Assembly (NCBI GenBank): GCA_035291905.1
Contig: DATDRF010000297.1
Span: forward strand, 4,400-68,399
Reading direction: 5' to 3'
DNA from: JACPLA01 sp035291905
GTDB taxonomy: Bacteria; Bacteroidota; Ignavibacteria; UBA10030
DNA: 64,000 bases
Positions 25,545 to 35,324 of the stretch are shown here, piece after piece. The position numbers and the translations under genes were made by a program. The first letter of the stretch is position 1, and each line of letters opens with the position of its first letter. The notes beneath the pieces were generated by a model. The model worked only from the letters and a program-made list of their open reading frames with translations. It had not been told where the DNA came from and did no database searches.

Positions 25545-27584
25545 CTATCTGGTCATCACCATCTTGTTTGTGATAACCGACGCGGGTGTGCGAAGTTGGA
25601 AGAAATAAACGCCGGTGGAGGCGTTGCGGCCTGCGTCGTCTTTCCCGTCCCACCGGACAGTATTGCGGCCCGGAATCGAGGTTCCGGAAAAAAGCGTCCG
25701 AATCTTCTGCCCCAGAATATTGAAAACGACTACCTCGACTTTTTGAGCGCCCGGAGCATCGAATGTGATGCTGGTGCCGCTGTTGAAAGGATTCGGGAAA
25801 TTCGCATTCAGCACAAAGTTTTCCGGAATTTCATTGACGCCGGGAACATAGCTGACAATGTATTGTTGGAACTTAAAAGTGCTGTCAGGCGCACTGAAGG
25901 GCCAAGATCGGGTCCTCCCTCCATTATCCCGCGCGGAAAAGTATCCTCGGGGATACGTTGAATCGGTGCCGAGAGGCACTTCCGCGGTGAATACCGAAGG
26001 GGCTTGTGTCGGGGTCAACGGCACCCGTTGGAGCATCTCGGCAGGTGATCCCTGGAAGTAGAGAAAAAGGGAATCGCTCATTAATGCGGTATTTGAAGCG
26101 ATCGAGATGTAGACGGTCAACGTGGAATCCGTCAGAGTCACCATCGGTTTGTTGCTGAATGCGATGCCGTGATAGGTGACCGCAGCGAGGGCATTGACCA
26201 TACCGTGGCCATAGAAATTGTTTGGCCACGTGGCAGTTCGCGAAGGGTCATCGGTATCATTATAGTGCGTTGCAGTTTGAATGAGGGCTTCGCGAACCTG
26301 CATTGGCGTAAGTTGAGGATGTGCGGACAGCACAAGGGCGGCCACGCCGGCAACCAATGGCGTGGAAAGCGAGGTGCCACCGACGGACGCATAGCCGGCA
26401 GTCGTGGCTCCGTAGGCAGAAACAACGCTCACGCCTTGTGCAACCACCTCCGGTTTGATCCTTCCGTCAAAGGTGGGGCCCGTTGAACTAAAGCCGGCTA
26501 TTTCTCCAAAGGAATGTACAGCCCCCACAGCAACAATGCTGTCGGCATCTGCAGGAGCAATCAGAGTGCCCGTGAGACCCGGCGCCCGGTTCCAGCCTTC
26601 ATTCCCCATCGCAGTAACGAGAAGCACTCCCTTTCGCATCGCGATCAAGGCGGCTTTGGTGGTAACCGCTGTTTGGCCGTCGAGAGAATCGTAAGTGTAC
26701 CAATCGATATACCCCAGCGAAGAGGAGACCAGATCCGCGCCGCTTTGTTCAAGCCATTCCAGGCCCTGAACGTAGTAATCCTCTTCGACCGGCGTCTCTG
26801 ATCCGATGACCTCTGTCTTGGCGAGAAGGAACGATGCGCCGTAAGCCGGTCCAATCAGCGTATCTTCCTTGAATCCGGACAACGCCGAGTACGTAAACAT
26901 CCCATGATCCCCCTGCCCGGGAACATCTCCTGATTGGATCGACGTATTCGAGTCTCCCTGGATAAAATCATACTCTGCCAGAACGTTGTTGTTCCTTGTT
27001 GCCGCGTGGACCCGATGGTTATTGTAGCCGTCATCGACCATGCCGACAATAGTGCCGAACCCGTTGATCGAGAGATCGTGAACCGAAGGAACCTGTATAT
27101 TTGCCAGCTGGGTCAGGGATAGCCCGTAGCTCAGCGTCGTTCCTGTCTGGGTCTTGCCGGCAATTGATTGTCGTGGAACCGGGTGAGGGTTGAGGGGTGG
27201 ACGGCGAAAGAGGGCAACGGGACTGGCATCATGTACAAACGGCAGGGAACGGACCGCGGCAAGCTGCGAAGAAGAGCCCTTGACGGATACCGCGTTGAGC
27301 CATCGCGATACTGCCCGCACCTCAACGCCAAGCGCCCTCAGATTGTTGACATACTGCGGATTGACCGGAATATCGAGATTGTCGAGAATGTCATGTGCAG
27401 CCAGCACCTTTGAACGTCGCCAAAGAGTGCGCGGGGAAATTCCAAGTTCTTGTGCGTCGGATGCTTGTATCCCGTAGGCGGGTTTGTCTCGAAAAAAAAT
27501 CCATATTGCGCGGTTGCCTTCTGTCTGAGCAGCAAGCGTTTCAAAAAGGAAGACGCAAAGCAGAATGGCTCGTGACAATCGCAT
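25545..27584 (-). CDS. Subtilisin-like (S8) secreted protease with T9SS-type C-terminal sorting domain
   Basis: A 679-aa secreted protease. Signal peptide ...AILLCVFLFETLAAQ; propeptide ~25-130; catalytic triad Asp in VGMVDDGYNN (~residue 181), His in GQGDHGMFTYSA (~225) and Ser in GGTSLSTPLVAG (~402). A beta-sandwich follows, and the last ~85 residues (NPFNSGTSITFD, FNILGQKIRTLF, GVYFFQLRT) are the FlgD-like domain used as a type IX secretion signal in Bacteroidota and Ignavibacteria. ATG 27584 is chosen; the frame opens earlier only with TTG 27596. It sits between moxR and the VWA gene, five to thirty bases apart. Confidence 0.9.
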   Translation of the reverse strand: MRLSRAILLCVFLFETLAAQTEGNRAIWIFFRDKPAYGIQASDAQELGISPRTLWRRSKVLAAHDILDNLDIPVNPQYVNNLRALGVEVRAVSRWLNAVSVKGSSSQLAAVRSLPFVHDASPVALFRRPPLNPHPVPRQSIAGKTQTGTTLSYGLSLTQLANIQVPSVHDLSINGFGTIVGMVDDGYNNHRVHAATRNNNVLAEYDFIQGDSNTSIQSGDVPGQGDHGMFTYSALSGFKEDTLIGPAYGASFLLAKTEVIGSETPVEEDYYVQGLEWLEQSGADLVSSSLGYIDWYTYDSLDGQTAVTTKAALIAMRKGVLLVTAMGNEGWNRAPGLTGTLIAPADADSIVAVGAVHSFGEIAGFSSTGPTFDGRIKPEVVAQGVSVVSAYGATTAGYASVGGTSLSTPLVAGVAALVLSAHPQLTPMQVREALIQTATHYNDTDDPSRTATWPNNFYGHGMVNALAAVTYHGIAFSNKPMVTLTDSTLTVYISIASNTALMSDSLFLYFQGSPAEMLQRVPLTPTQAPSVFTAEVPLGTDSTYPRGYFSARDNGGRTRSWPFSAPDSTFKFQQYIVSYVPGVNEIPENFVLNANFPNPFNSGTSITFDAPGAQKVEVVVFNILGQKIRTLFSGTSIPGRNTVRWDGKDDAGRNASTGVYFFQLRTPASVITNKMVMTR

Positions 27585-27601
27585 AGGAGAGCGCAAATCC
27601 T

Positions 27602-28582
27602 CTAATCGGTGTTTGTGAGAAGCTTCTCTACGACATTCATCGGCGATACACCTTCGGCAGCGGCGTTGAAGCTCAGAACGATCCTATGGCGAAGGACCGG
27701 GCCCGCAATTGCGCGGACATCGTCGATATCAGGATTATGTCGTCCGTGCAAAATTGCTCTTGTTTTTGCCCCAAGAATGAGGAACTGCGATGCTCGTGGT
27801 CCCGCACCCCAGCGAATCCAGTTCTTGACGAATCCGGGCGCCTGCGGAGACTGGGGCCGGGTCCGGCTTACAAGATCGACGGCGAATTTAACCACATTAT
27901 CGGCAACCGGAACTTTTCGAATAAGATCCTGGAACCCAATGATATCCCGCCCGCTTAAAATGTGCTGAAGGGAAGGCTGATACGGGCTGGTCGTTGCCTT
28001 GACGATCTCTTCTTCTTCTTCGAACGAAGGGTAGTCGAGCCAGAGATTGAACATGAACCGGTCAAGCTGAGCTTCAGGAAGGGGGTAGGTACCCTCCTGC
28101 TCAATGGGGTTCTGAGTCGCCAGTACAAAGAAGGGCTCTTCGAGCCGGTAGGTTTGTCCTGCCGCGGTAACGTGATGCTCCTGCATTGCTTCCAGCAGGG
28201 CCGCCTGGGTTTTGGGCGGCGTGCGGTTGATTTCGTCCGCCAGGATTATGTTTGCAAAGATCGGTCCGTGCACGAACTTGAAACTCTTCTGGCCTGAAGA
28301 GACATTCTCCTCGATAATCTCGGTACCCGTGATATCGCTCGGCATAAGATCGGGCGTGAACTGAATGCGGCTGAACTTCAGGTCAAGTGCCTCAGCGAGG
28401 GTCTTGATGAGCAATGTCTTTGCCAATCCGGGAACACCGACGAGAAGACAATGACCGCGCGCCAGTAGGGTGATCAGAAGCTGTTCAATAATAAGCTCTT
28501 GACCGACTATAACCTTGGCGATTTCCTTCTTTATATCTGCATATCCCCCGGTGAGGAGTCGGGCAGATTCGACGTCATTCAT
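27602..28582 (-). CDS. MoxR-family AAA+ ATPase
   Basis: A 326-aa cytoplasmic ATPase of the MoxR clade. Walker A GVPGLAKT (~residues 53-60), Walker B ILADEINRTPPKTQ (~115), sensor 1 ATQNPIEQEGTYPLPEAQ and the arginine finger region DRFMF. MoxR ATPases act as chaperones for VWA-containing complexes that mature or insert metal cofactors or envelope proteins. It lies in the PPIase/protease operon, 28 bases after the SurA-like gene and before the subtilase; the VWA partner is two genes downstream. Confidence 0.93.
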   Translation of the reverse strand: MNDVESARLLTGGYADIKKEIAKVIVGQELIIEQLLITLLARGHCLLVGVPGLAKTLLIKTLAEALDLKFSRIQFTPDLMPSDITGTEIIEENVSSGQKSFKFVHGPIFANIILADEINRTPPKTQAALLEAMQEHHVTAAGQTYRLEEPFFVLATQNPIEQEGTYPLPEAQLDRFMFNLWLDYPSFEEEEEIVKATTSPYQPSLQHILSGRDIIGFQDLIRKVPVADNVVKFAVDLVSRTRPQSPQAPGFVKNWIRWGAGPRASQFLILGAKTRAILHGRHNPDIDDVRAIAGPVLRHRIVLSFNAAAEGVSPMNVVEKLLTNTD

Positions 28583-28610
28583 GATTTCACGTGCTCCGAT
28601 CGGATGGCTC

Positions 28611-29879
28611 TTAAAGCCGGACTTCCCAGAAGATGTTCTTCTTGAGTTCTTCGACCCATTCGTTGTTCATGCGCGAACGCTTGAAATAAAGGGCAATCTG
28701 TTCTATTCGCTTGAAATCCGTGTCAAGGCTCATCGCGTGCGCAGGCATGCGCTTTTTCACCCGCACGATCTGGTATCCGTAGGAACTCTTCAGTGTGACC
28801 CGATGCGGCAGCGAAATGTCACCGGTCTGGAGCGTTTTGAGGACACCGGCAAATTCGGCATCGAGTTGTTCAAGGTTGACCGTTCCAAGATCACCACCGA
28901 GAGATTTTGTCTCTTCGTCATCGGAATGTCGTTTCGCAAGCTCTTCAAACGATTCTCCCGCAAGCACCTTTGCCCGAATGGAGCGGAGCATCTCGACAGC
29001 AGAAGAGTCGCTGGCGGCCCCTTTCTCGATGCGCAGAAGGATGTGGCGTGCGTGAACCGATTCGCCACGACGTTCATCGAGCATGATGATATGCAGTCCG
29101 AACTCTGTCTTGACGATTTCAGAAATTCCCTTCTCGGGGAGGGAAAAAACAATGGCTTCGAATTCCGGGACGAATGTCCCGCGTTTTGCCCAGCCGAGGT
29201 CTCCGCCCGCCCCGGCCGTTCCATCCTGAGAATAGCGACGCGCGAAATCCGCAAAATCTCCGCCAGCCCGTAAGCTATCGAGAACCAATTGAAGCTTCTG
29301 ACGCGTTTGCTGCTCGATGGCGGAATCAGGCTTGGGGAGCAGGAAGATATTGCTCACGTCGAATTCTTCCGGAACCTGCGGGAGGCTGTCTTTGTATGAT
29401 TCGTAGAACTCTTCGGTCTCCCTGCGAGTCACCTGGATGGTTTGCTCCCGCGTTTGGCGCAGTCGTTGAACGAGAAGCTGCTTCCGCATGTCCTCCCGGA
29501 ATTCCCGCCTGATACGGCTGAGCGGCATTCCGTAATACTGCTCCACTCTCTGCTGGGAACCGAGTTGGCGAATTATGCCGTCGAGTTGCTGATCAAGCGC
29601 CTGGGTCACCTCATCATCGGTCACCTCAATGCTGTCGATGAAGGACTGGGCGAGCAGAAGCTTCTCGCTGATCATTCCGTCCAGCATTTGTTTACGGAGC
29701 TCCGGCTTCGAAGGATCGAGCCGGTTCTGCAGGGCAAACATCGTTGTTCGTTCGGTGAGCTCCGACTCCGTGATAATTTCCTTCCCGACGACCGCAATGA
29801 TCCGGTCGATCACTGTCTGAGCGGTAAGCGCCTGTGTGAGCAACAGGAGAAGGATGAGAGCGGCTTTGAGAGATTTCAT
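28611..29879 (-). CDS. SurA-like periplasmic peptidyl-prolyl isomerase
   Basis: A 422-aa exported chaperone/isomerase. Signal peptide MKSLKAALILLLLLTQALTA; SurA N-terminal chaperone domain (~residues 22-165, starting VIDRIIAVVGKEIITESEL); two parvulin rotamase domains, the first at ~175-270 (GDLGWAKRGTFVPEFE) and the second at ~280-380 (HARHILLRIEKG, GGDLGTVNLEQL). SurA delivers unfolded outer-membrane proteins to the BAM complex. It is the last of three consecutive isomerase genes and lies 9 bases after the lipoprotein isomerase gene. Confidence 0.92.
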   Translation of the reverse strand: MKSLKAALILLLLLTQALTAQTVIDRIIAVVGKEIITESELTERTTMFALQNRLDPSKPELRKQMLDGMISEKLLLAQSFIDSIEVTDDEVTQALDQQLDGIIRQLGSQQRVEQYYGMPLSRIRREFREDMRKQLLVQRLRQTREQTIQVTRRETEEFYESYKDSLPQVPEEFDVSNIFLLPKPDSAIEQQTRQKLQLVLDSLRAGGDFADFARRYSQDGTAGAGGDLGWAKRGTFVPEFEAIVFSLPEKGISEIVKTEFGLHIIMLDERRGESVHARHILLRIEKGAASDSSAVEMLRSIRAKVLAGESFEELAKRHSDDEETKSLGGDLGTVNLEQLDAEFAGVLKTLQTGDISLPHRVTLKSSYGYQIVRVKKRMPAHAMSLDTDFKRIEQIALYFKRSRMNNEWVEELKKNIFWEVRL

Positions 29880-29888
29880 GGGTAAATC

Positions 29889-30758
29889 CTATTCATGTGT
29901 TCTCAGGGAAAGCGAATCCTGAGGAACGGAACTTATGAGAACCTGAACAACATGTTTGGAACGAAGGTTCTCGAGAAGTCTATCCATCGTCTGCTGACGT
30001 CGATTAACGGCGAGCCTGCTGAGGATCTCATCTCTCACGTACGCCAAATCTGCCGTGCCGCCGTTCCGGGAGAACCTCCATACAATCAGCACACAGTACC
30101 CTTCATCCGTGCGAATCGGAAATGAAGGCTCCTGGCGCGGCGTTGCAGATAACACGCGCCAGAGTTCCGACGGGAGAAGGGTCGTTGAGGTGTAGTAGGA
30201 AGAATCTGCATGCATGACCACGCCGGAGGCCTGGGCCGGGTCGGCCAAAAGTTCATTGCGGGCCCTGGTCCACGCGGTTCCCCGCGTGATCTTTGTTCGG
30301 AAAGAATTGGCCTGGTCGCGGTCGCGGAAGAATACGAAACTGATGAGAGCAACGTCTTGCGTCAGGCGAAACTGATCGCGGTTGCTTTCAAAGTACGAAT
30401 GCACCTCTTCATCCGCACTGGTCTGAGTTGAAGCGTTGTAGATCTCTTCATCGAGGAGGGCATTGATGGCAAATTGACGTCGAATGTCTTCCAACCGCGT
30501 TTCAAAATCGTCACTTTGGTCGAGGCCCCTCCGTACCGCCTCCTGATATAACAATTCGTTTGTCAGCCAACGCTGGATGTATTCATGGACCTGGGCCCTG
30601 GAGATTCCGCGCGACGAATCAAACCGGGCCTCGACCTCTTCGAGTGTCAGTGTGCGATTGTCAATTCGGGCGATCGGCGTTCGCGGCTGCTGGGGTTTTT
30701 GGCACCCGACAAAGGCGGCGACAAACAAGAGACAGGCAGCGAGACGATTCTTATTCAA
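29889..30758 (-). CDS. Lipoprotein with SurA-like/parvulin isomerase fold
   Basis: A 289-aa predicted lipoprotein (lipobox in VAAFVGCQKP, Cys ~19). The mature protein has a helical SurA-type N-terminal domain (IARIDNRTLTLEEVEARF, LTNELLYQEAVRRGLDQ) and a parvulin-like domain (~residues 140-260: ALISFVFFRDRDQA, DEGYCVLIVWRF). The parvulin domain lacks the clear GGDLG/FGYHI pattern of its neighbours, so catalysis may be lost and a pure chaperone role is likely. Its start overlaps the end of the upstream triple-rotamase gene by eight bases. Confidence 0.82.
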   Translation of the reverse strand: MNKNRLAACLLFVAAFVGCQKPQQPRTPIARIDNRTLTLEEVEARFDSSRGISRAQVHEYIQRWLTNELLYQEAVRRGLDQSDDFETRLEDIRRQFAINALLDEEIYNASTQTSADEEVHSYFESNRDQFRLTQDVALISFVFFRDRDQANSFRTKITRGTAWTRARNELLADPAQASGVVMHADSSYYTSTTLLPSELWRVLSATPRQEPSFPIRTDEGYCVLIVWRFSRNGGTADLAYVRDEILSRLAVNRRQQTMDRLLENLRSKHVVQVLISSVPQDSLSLRTHE

Positions 30759-32742
30759 TGGGTTCGCCTTTGAACGCTTCCCGAAACACGTCTTCGTTGA
30801 TTTCCACCTTGTACTTCCTCCTCAAGGAATCGATCCACGCTTCCGTTCGAAGCTTCGATGCGATATCCCGGTACTGACTTGTCACTTCAGGAAGGGCCTC
30901 TTCATACGTTTTGTCTTCGGCGAGCTTCTTGTCAATCTTCTTGATGATGGACCAGCCGGATTCGTAAGCGATGGGCGCCGTAACGCTGTCGGTCTTCATG
31001 GAAACAGCCATGGCCATCAAGTCGTTGGTTCTCGCCGGAACAAATCCCCATTCGCCGCGCTTTTCCTTGAAACCCGGCCGTTCTGTGTACTGAGCCGCGA
31101 GGGTTCCGAAATCTTCCCCTTTGTTAATGCGGCCGTACAGAGCGACGGCAAGGCTTTCGGTGCGAACGAAAATCTCGGCGATGTTCACGCGGAAAGGCCA
31201 GCGAAAGCGCTTGCGGTTGGACTCATAATGCTGACGCAACAAGGAGTCATTCACAACGGTCTTGTTGTAGATTTCATCCTGTTCAATCCGGTAGATCAGC
31301 GTCCCGTTCTCGTACTCCTTCATAAGGTCCTCGAACTCGGGATAGCGTTGGGAAAGAGTTGAAGTGTGGTCGTCGAGGATTGTCGATTCAGCAAGACGCT
31401 CGGTGATATTATCGACATTCGACGGAGTCAACGGCATTACGCCGAACTCCTCGCTGGACTTCACCCTGTTGATGAAATCCTGAACGGTGAAGACTTTCGA
31501 ACCGTAGGAGAAAAGGGTGTCGGTGAGCCATTCGGGTTTGATCGTATCGGTCCATCCGGTATTCTGACCGGTGAGGGTGCTGTCAAACGAATGGGTCAGG
31601 TCATAACGCAAAGTCACGTTAAAGTCCAGGTTGTACTGTTTGATCAACGTATGCATGAAATTCTCGTAATCCGTCCCATAGTACACCTGTTGGTAACGTT
31701 GACGAAGGTCTTTTTCCGCCTCTTCAAACGTAGGGGTTGCTTTGGCCTCGGTTACAGTGAACAGATGATAACCGTATGCGGCCCGATACGGGGGAGCGAT
31801 CGTGTTGACTCGGGTGGAGAAAAGGATCGACGCAATGTCAGGCGGCAAGCCTGATCGCTCATAGAATCCCAGGTCGCCCGCCTGCATCTTGCTGTTTGGA
31901 TCGTCGGAGTAGAGATATGCAGCCTGTGCGAATGTTATTTCATTGCTTGCGAGCCTGCGAAGAATGAAATCGATGCTGTCGCGCACTGCGGCCGTATCGG
32001 ACAGATTGGGGGCAAACCTCTTAAAAACATGACTGACTCGGACAGCACCCCTGTTCGGCTGACGGGCATTGACCCTGATAATATGGTAGCCGAAACGGGT
32101 TCTGACGGGTCTCGGAGAGACTTCCCCCGGTTGAAGAGCATAAGCGGCGTCTTCGAATTCCGGAACCATGCGGCCCATGCTGAACCAGCCGAGATCGCCA
32201 TGATTCATCTTTGCGCTTGGATCGTTGGAGTACTGACTCGCTACTGAATCAAAACTCGCGCTATCCAGCATTTTCCTGAGCTGATCGGCCTTGGTGTAGG
32301 CAACGAGGGTGTCGACCGGTGTAGGCTCACCGGGTAACCGGACGAGAATATGACTTGCCCTTATTTCTTCCATCAGCCTCCGATGCATCTCCCTGAGGCG
32401 CGGCTCGATCAGTTCCTTGCCAAGCATGTAGGAAGCACCGATGGAAGACCGATATGAGCGAAGTTCGTTTTGAATTGCCGTATCGCGAAGAAGGCCCCGA
32501 TCCCGAGCCTCGATCAGCTTTAGCTTATATTTGACAAAGAGGTCGAGAAATCGCTTTCGGTCCTCTTCACTCGAAGCTTTAGCCTTTTCCCAGCCACCGT
32601 TGTTGGCAGCATACATCTTCTCGAATTCCCGAAGGGGAACTTGTTCATCCCCCAGCGTTGCCAATGTCGATTGGGACGAAGAACATCCCGCGATGATGAG
32701 GGATATGGCGGGAAGCAGGGCAAGAATGAAGCGGAAGAACAT
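30751..32742 (-). CDS. Large lipoprotein peptidyl-prolyl isomerase with three parvulin domains
   Basis: A 663-aa predicted lipoprotein (LLPAISLIIAGCSSS, Cys ~20). Two well-preserved rotamase domains: ~130-235 (IRASHILVRLPGEP, MNHGDLGWFSMGRMVPEFE, TRFGYHIIRV) and ~238-345 (VRVSHVFKRFAP, QAGDLGFYERSGLPPD, AAYGYHLFTV). A third, degenerate one lies at ~530-630 (EKRGEWGFVPARTND). This resembles PpiD/PrsA-type foldases anchored to the inner leaflet of the outer membrane or to the inner membrane. It heads the seven-gene operon. Upstream, a TTGACA sequence (32819-32824, minus strand) has no convincing -10, so the promoter is not assigned. Confidence 0.85.
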   Translation of the reverse strand: MFFRFILALLPAISLIIAGCSSSQSTLATLGDEQVPLREFEKMYAANNGGWEKAKASSEEDRKRFLDLFVKYKLKLIEARDRGLLRDTAIQNELRSYRSSIGASYMLGKELIEPRLREMHRRLMEEIRASHILVRLPGEPTPVDTLVAYTKADQLRKMLDSASFDSVASQYSNDPSAKMNHGDLGWFSMGRMVPEFEDAAYALQPGEVSPRPVRTRFGYHIIRVNARQPNRGAVRVSHVFKRFAPNLSDTAAVRDSIDFILRRLASNEITFAQAAYLYSDDPNSKMQAGDLGFYERSGLPPDIASILFSTRVNTIAPPYRAAYGYHLFTVTEAKATPTFEEAEKDLRQRYQQVYYGTDYENFMHTLIKQYNLDFNVTLRYDLTHSFDSTLTGQNTGWTDTIKPEWLTDTLFSYGSKVFTVQDFINRVKSSEEFGVMPLTPSNVDNITERLAESTILDDHTSTLSQRYPEFEDLMKEYENGTLIYRIEQDEIYNKTVVNDSLLRQHYESNRKRFRWPFRVNIAEIFVRTESLAVALYGRINKGEDFGTLAAQYTERPGFKEKRGEWGFVPARTNDLMAMAVSMKTDSVTAPIAYESGWSIIKKIDKKLAEDKTYEEALPEVTSQYRDIASKLRTEAWIDSLRRKYKVEINEDVFREAFKGEPIE

Positions 32743-32870
32743 GGTTATATCCTCTTATGCTGCTTGGAGTTACAGAATTACCGATCCTGTGGAAATTTCA
32801 AAGTAACCAAAATTGGAGTGTCAAGCAAGGCAATCATACCGCCGTCCTGCCTGTGTTCCGGAGAGAATTG

Positions 32871-33761
32871 TCAGATCGAGGTCTTGAGAAGATCCTTCTT
32901 GCGCTTGAGCAACTGATTGCCACGCCAGCCCTGCAGTTCGAACAATTGGGAAGAAGAAGAGGATTGAATTGTATATGTCTCACTTCCTTTCGCCTGCGAG
33001 ATCCTCAGATGTATGCCGGCAAATGTTATCGTGGCGATAAGCTTCGACTTTGCAGGAAGGGAATCGAGAAATTCATCGCCCTGGAGGTTCGCAAGCAAGC
33101 CAAGGAGGCTGCTGAGAGCGGCTTCGTCTGCAATCTGATTCCCGATCATCCACACGCTATCCTTCCATGATACTGTGAAGGTCGTGTCGCCGAACTGGTA
33201 TTGGATCTCTGTGATACTCTCCCGAGGAACTGAAACCACCGTTCGGTCGCGCCATTCTTTCAGCGGTTGTCGAGCAGACCGGGAGACGGCCCCGTCTACA
33301 AGATACACCTCGTTCGTTTTCTCCGGCCTCACGTAGACGTCACCGTATCCTGGTCCGGGTTTGCCGATGAAGAGGGAGCCCACCTCATTCTCCTGATGGA
33401 AGATCTTCAGGAGGAGGGCCGTGGAATCAACCTGAAAGAGTGAGTGTTTTTCCGGCCTGTCGGAAACCGTCGCCTTGATCATGGTAGAACTCAGCTCATG
33501 AAGCAGCGTCGTTACGGCGTTTTGGCTTGCGCGCGCTGGAAGCGGACTTTCGATGTGCCACTCCGCTCCCCGCTTTGTCATGGAGAGCGGAAGACCGGGT
33601 GAGTCGATTCTGATCCTGTCGACAGACGCGGAATCAATCCGGAGAAGAGGCTCTCCCTCCGATGAATCGAGACTCTGTTCTCCCGGACGCTGCATCAGAA
33701 AGAAAGCAATGGCGCCAAGAACGACCACTGCTCCGAGAAGGGCAAGCGTGTTTCTGTTCAT
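32871..33761 (-). CDS. DUF4340 domain protein, last gene of the Gld-like ABC operon
   Basis: A 296-aa protein with one N-terminal transmembrane helix (MNRNTLALLGAVVVLGAIAF) and a periplasmic region of repeated beta units typical of DUF4340 (WHIESPLPARASQNAVTTLL, LFIGKPGPGYGDVYVRPE, WRDRTVVSVPRESITEIQYQ). DUF4340 proteins regularly follow GldG-like genes. ATG 33761 is chosen; the frame opens 20 codons earlier but that would overlap gldG. Probably an extracytoplasmic accessory of the ABC complex; its exact role is unknown. Confidence 0.85.
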   Translation of the reverse strand: MNRNTLALLGAVVVLGAIAFFLMQRPGEQSLDSSEGEPLLRIDSASVDRIRIDSPGLPLSMTKRGAEWHIESPLPARASQNAVTTLLHELSSTMIKATVSDRPEKHSLFQVDSTALLLKIFHQENEVGSLFIGKPGPGYGDVYVRPEKTNEVYLVDGAVSRSARQPLKEWRDRTVVSVPRESITEIQYQFGDTTFTVSWKDSVWMIGNQIADEAALSSLLGLLANLQGDEFLDSLPAKSKLIATITFAGIHLRISQAKGSETYTIQSSSSSQLFELQGWRGNQLLKRKKDLLKTSI

Positions 33762-33769
33762 CTTGATTG

Positions 33770-35317
33770 TCACCGGGATTGATGTTCGAGCGCTTTCTTG
33801 ATCGAGACGCGGCGCCTCCACCGGAGAAGCCCGTACGCAATAACGGCAATCGGTGGGAGCAGGAGATTGATGTACTTCAAAAAGCGCCTTGTCGCGTCGG
33901 AAACCTGTTCAAGCGGCGGTTGGGAAATATTCTTTGATCGTATGGTGATCAGTCCCGCATCGTCAGCAAGGTAATCAACGATGTTCGCGAAGAAGTTCAG
34001 GTTGTCCCGCGAGCCAAGGTACTCGTCTTTCATGAAATCGCCGTCACCTACGACAAGGATCCTGGTGTCGGGAGAGGAGGTCAGTGTTGCTAGCGGCTGT
34101 TTGTCGGAAAAGAAGCTCTTGAACGATCCCTCAACAACCGCGGCAAGGGGAATATCCTTTTCGGCGAGATCAGCCGGCGCCAGCTTCTGGAAAGGATCGA
34201 TCATCATGAACCCGGTCTGCCGTCCGCTTTGCTGCGACGAGCGAACAAGCACTTCCGCCTGAAGGCCCTTTTGGGCCGCCGTACTTGTATCGATAGAACT
34301 GACAAAGAAGAAGAAGACGTTCTGAAGGTCCTTTACCATGACGTTGTTGCTGCTGAAATTCGAAGCATTCGGCAAGAGCGGAAAAGGCACCTGACTTTGC
34401 ATGCGAAACATTCCTTGCTGCTGCATCACGGTCACCGGGGCGCATTGGGCGTCCCGCACAAGGTCGTTATTGATGCGAGCGCCGTAGTGGGCGAGCAAAT
34501 CATCGAGGCCAAGATCCATCTCCTGTGCAAACCGGGCTTGAAGCGTGGCATTGTAGCGATTGAGGAGGAAGGCAGTCTTTCCGCCCCGCATGAGGAACTG
34601 GTCGACAGCAAGCTTGCTGCTGTCTGAAAACCGCGATTGAGGCGAGACGATGAGAAGAGCGGTAATATCTCCCGGGACTTCCTTTCCCCCGGCAAGGTCC
34701 ACAGGAGTCAGCTCATACTGGGCCGAGATAACCTGAGCTGCCTGTCGGTAGCCTGACGGATCGACCTCCTGATGACCCGTTGAATAGCCGATCTTCTTCT
34801 TCTCCCTGACCGTCAGCCGTTTCATCGCACTGCTCAAGTCATACTCGAGAGAAGCGAGATTCTGGATGACCGGCAAAACCTCTTTTTTGTCTTCGTACAA
34901 CATAACCAGGCCCATGTATCCGCGCTTGACCTCGAGCTTGTCGTTGTTAATTACCTGCACCTGCACAGGTGCGACACCTTGCCCCTGGGCCTCCTGCTCT
35001 CCGTTTTCACCCTCCGGGCTAATGAAGTCGAACTGCAGGTTCCCCCCTGAGTATGCCTTGTAGTCATTGAGAATATCGAGCGTTGCCCGCCGGTTGCCAT
35101 TGTACGGTGCCGGAAGGTCTTCTGTGAAGTACGCTTTGACGGTGATCCGGTCATCCAAAGAGCGGACGATGGTTTTGCTTGCTTCGGAAAGCGTATAGAC
35201 ATTCTGCGAGGTCAGGTCCAGACGACCAAAAAGCCGGATGGAGATGAAGTTCACCAGAATGACAAGGGCGAGGACAATGAGGAGGCGGATCAGTGTTTGA
35301 GTTCTTTGCGGTTTCAT
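33770..35317 (-). CDS. GldG-family ABC transporter auxiliary protein
   Basis: A 515-aa protein: a transmembrane helix at the N-terminus (LIRLLIVLALVILVNFISI), the periplasmic GldG/ABC_transp_aux domain beginning RLDLTSQNVYTLSEASKTIV with the characteristic ITVKAYFTEDLPAPY, and a C-terminal transmembrane helix (YINLLLPPIAVIAYGLLRW) with a short basic tail. GldG works with GldA and GldF in gliding motility in Bacteroidota, though homologues without gliding are common. ATG 35317 lies seven bases after the permease stop. Confidence 0.9.
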   Translation of the reverse strand: MKPQRTQTLIRLLIVLALVILVNFISIRLFGRLDLTSQNVYTLSEASKTIVRSLDDRITVKAYFTEDLPAPYNGNRRATLDILNDYKAYSGGNLQFDFISPEGENGEQEAQGQGVAPVQVQVINNDKLEVKRGYMGLVMLYEDKKEVLPVIQNLASLEYDLSSAMKRLTVREKKKIGYSTGHQEVDPSGYRQAAQVISAQYELTPVDLAGGKEVPGDITALLIVSPQSRFSDSSKLAVDQFLMRGGKTAFLLNRYNATLQARFAQEMDLGLDDLLAHYGARINNDLVRDAQCAPVTVMQQQGMFRMQSQVPFPLLPNASNFSSNNVMVKDLQNVFFFFVSSIDTSTAAQKGLQAEVLVRSSQQSGRQTGFMMIDPFQKLAPADLAEKDIPLAAVVEGSFKSFFSDKQPLATLTSSPDTRILVVGDGDFMKDEYLGSRDNLNFFANIVDYLADDAGLITIRSKNISQPPLEQVSDATRRFLKYINLLLPPIAVIAYGLLRWRRRVSIKKALEHQSR

Positions 35318-35324
35318 TGTTGAC

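Noticed and set aside
28515..29273. 252-aa plus-strand frame across the SurA-like gene
   Set aside because: Antisense to a clear parvulin protein; no family resemblance.
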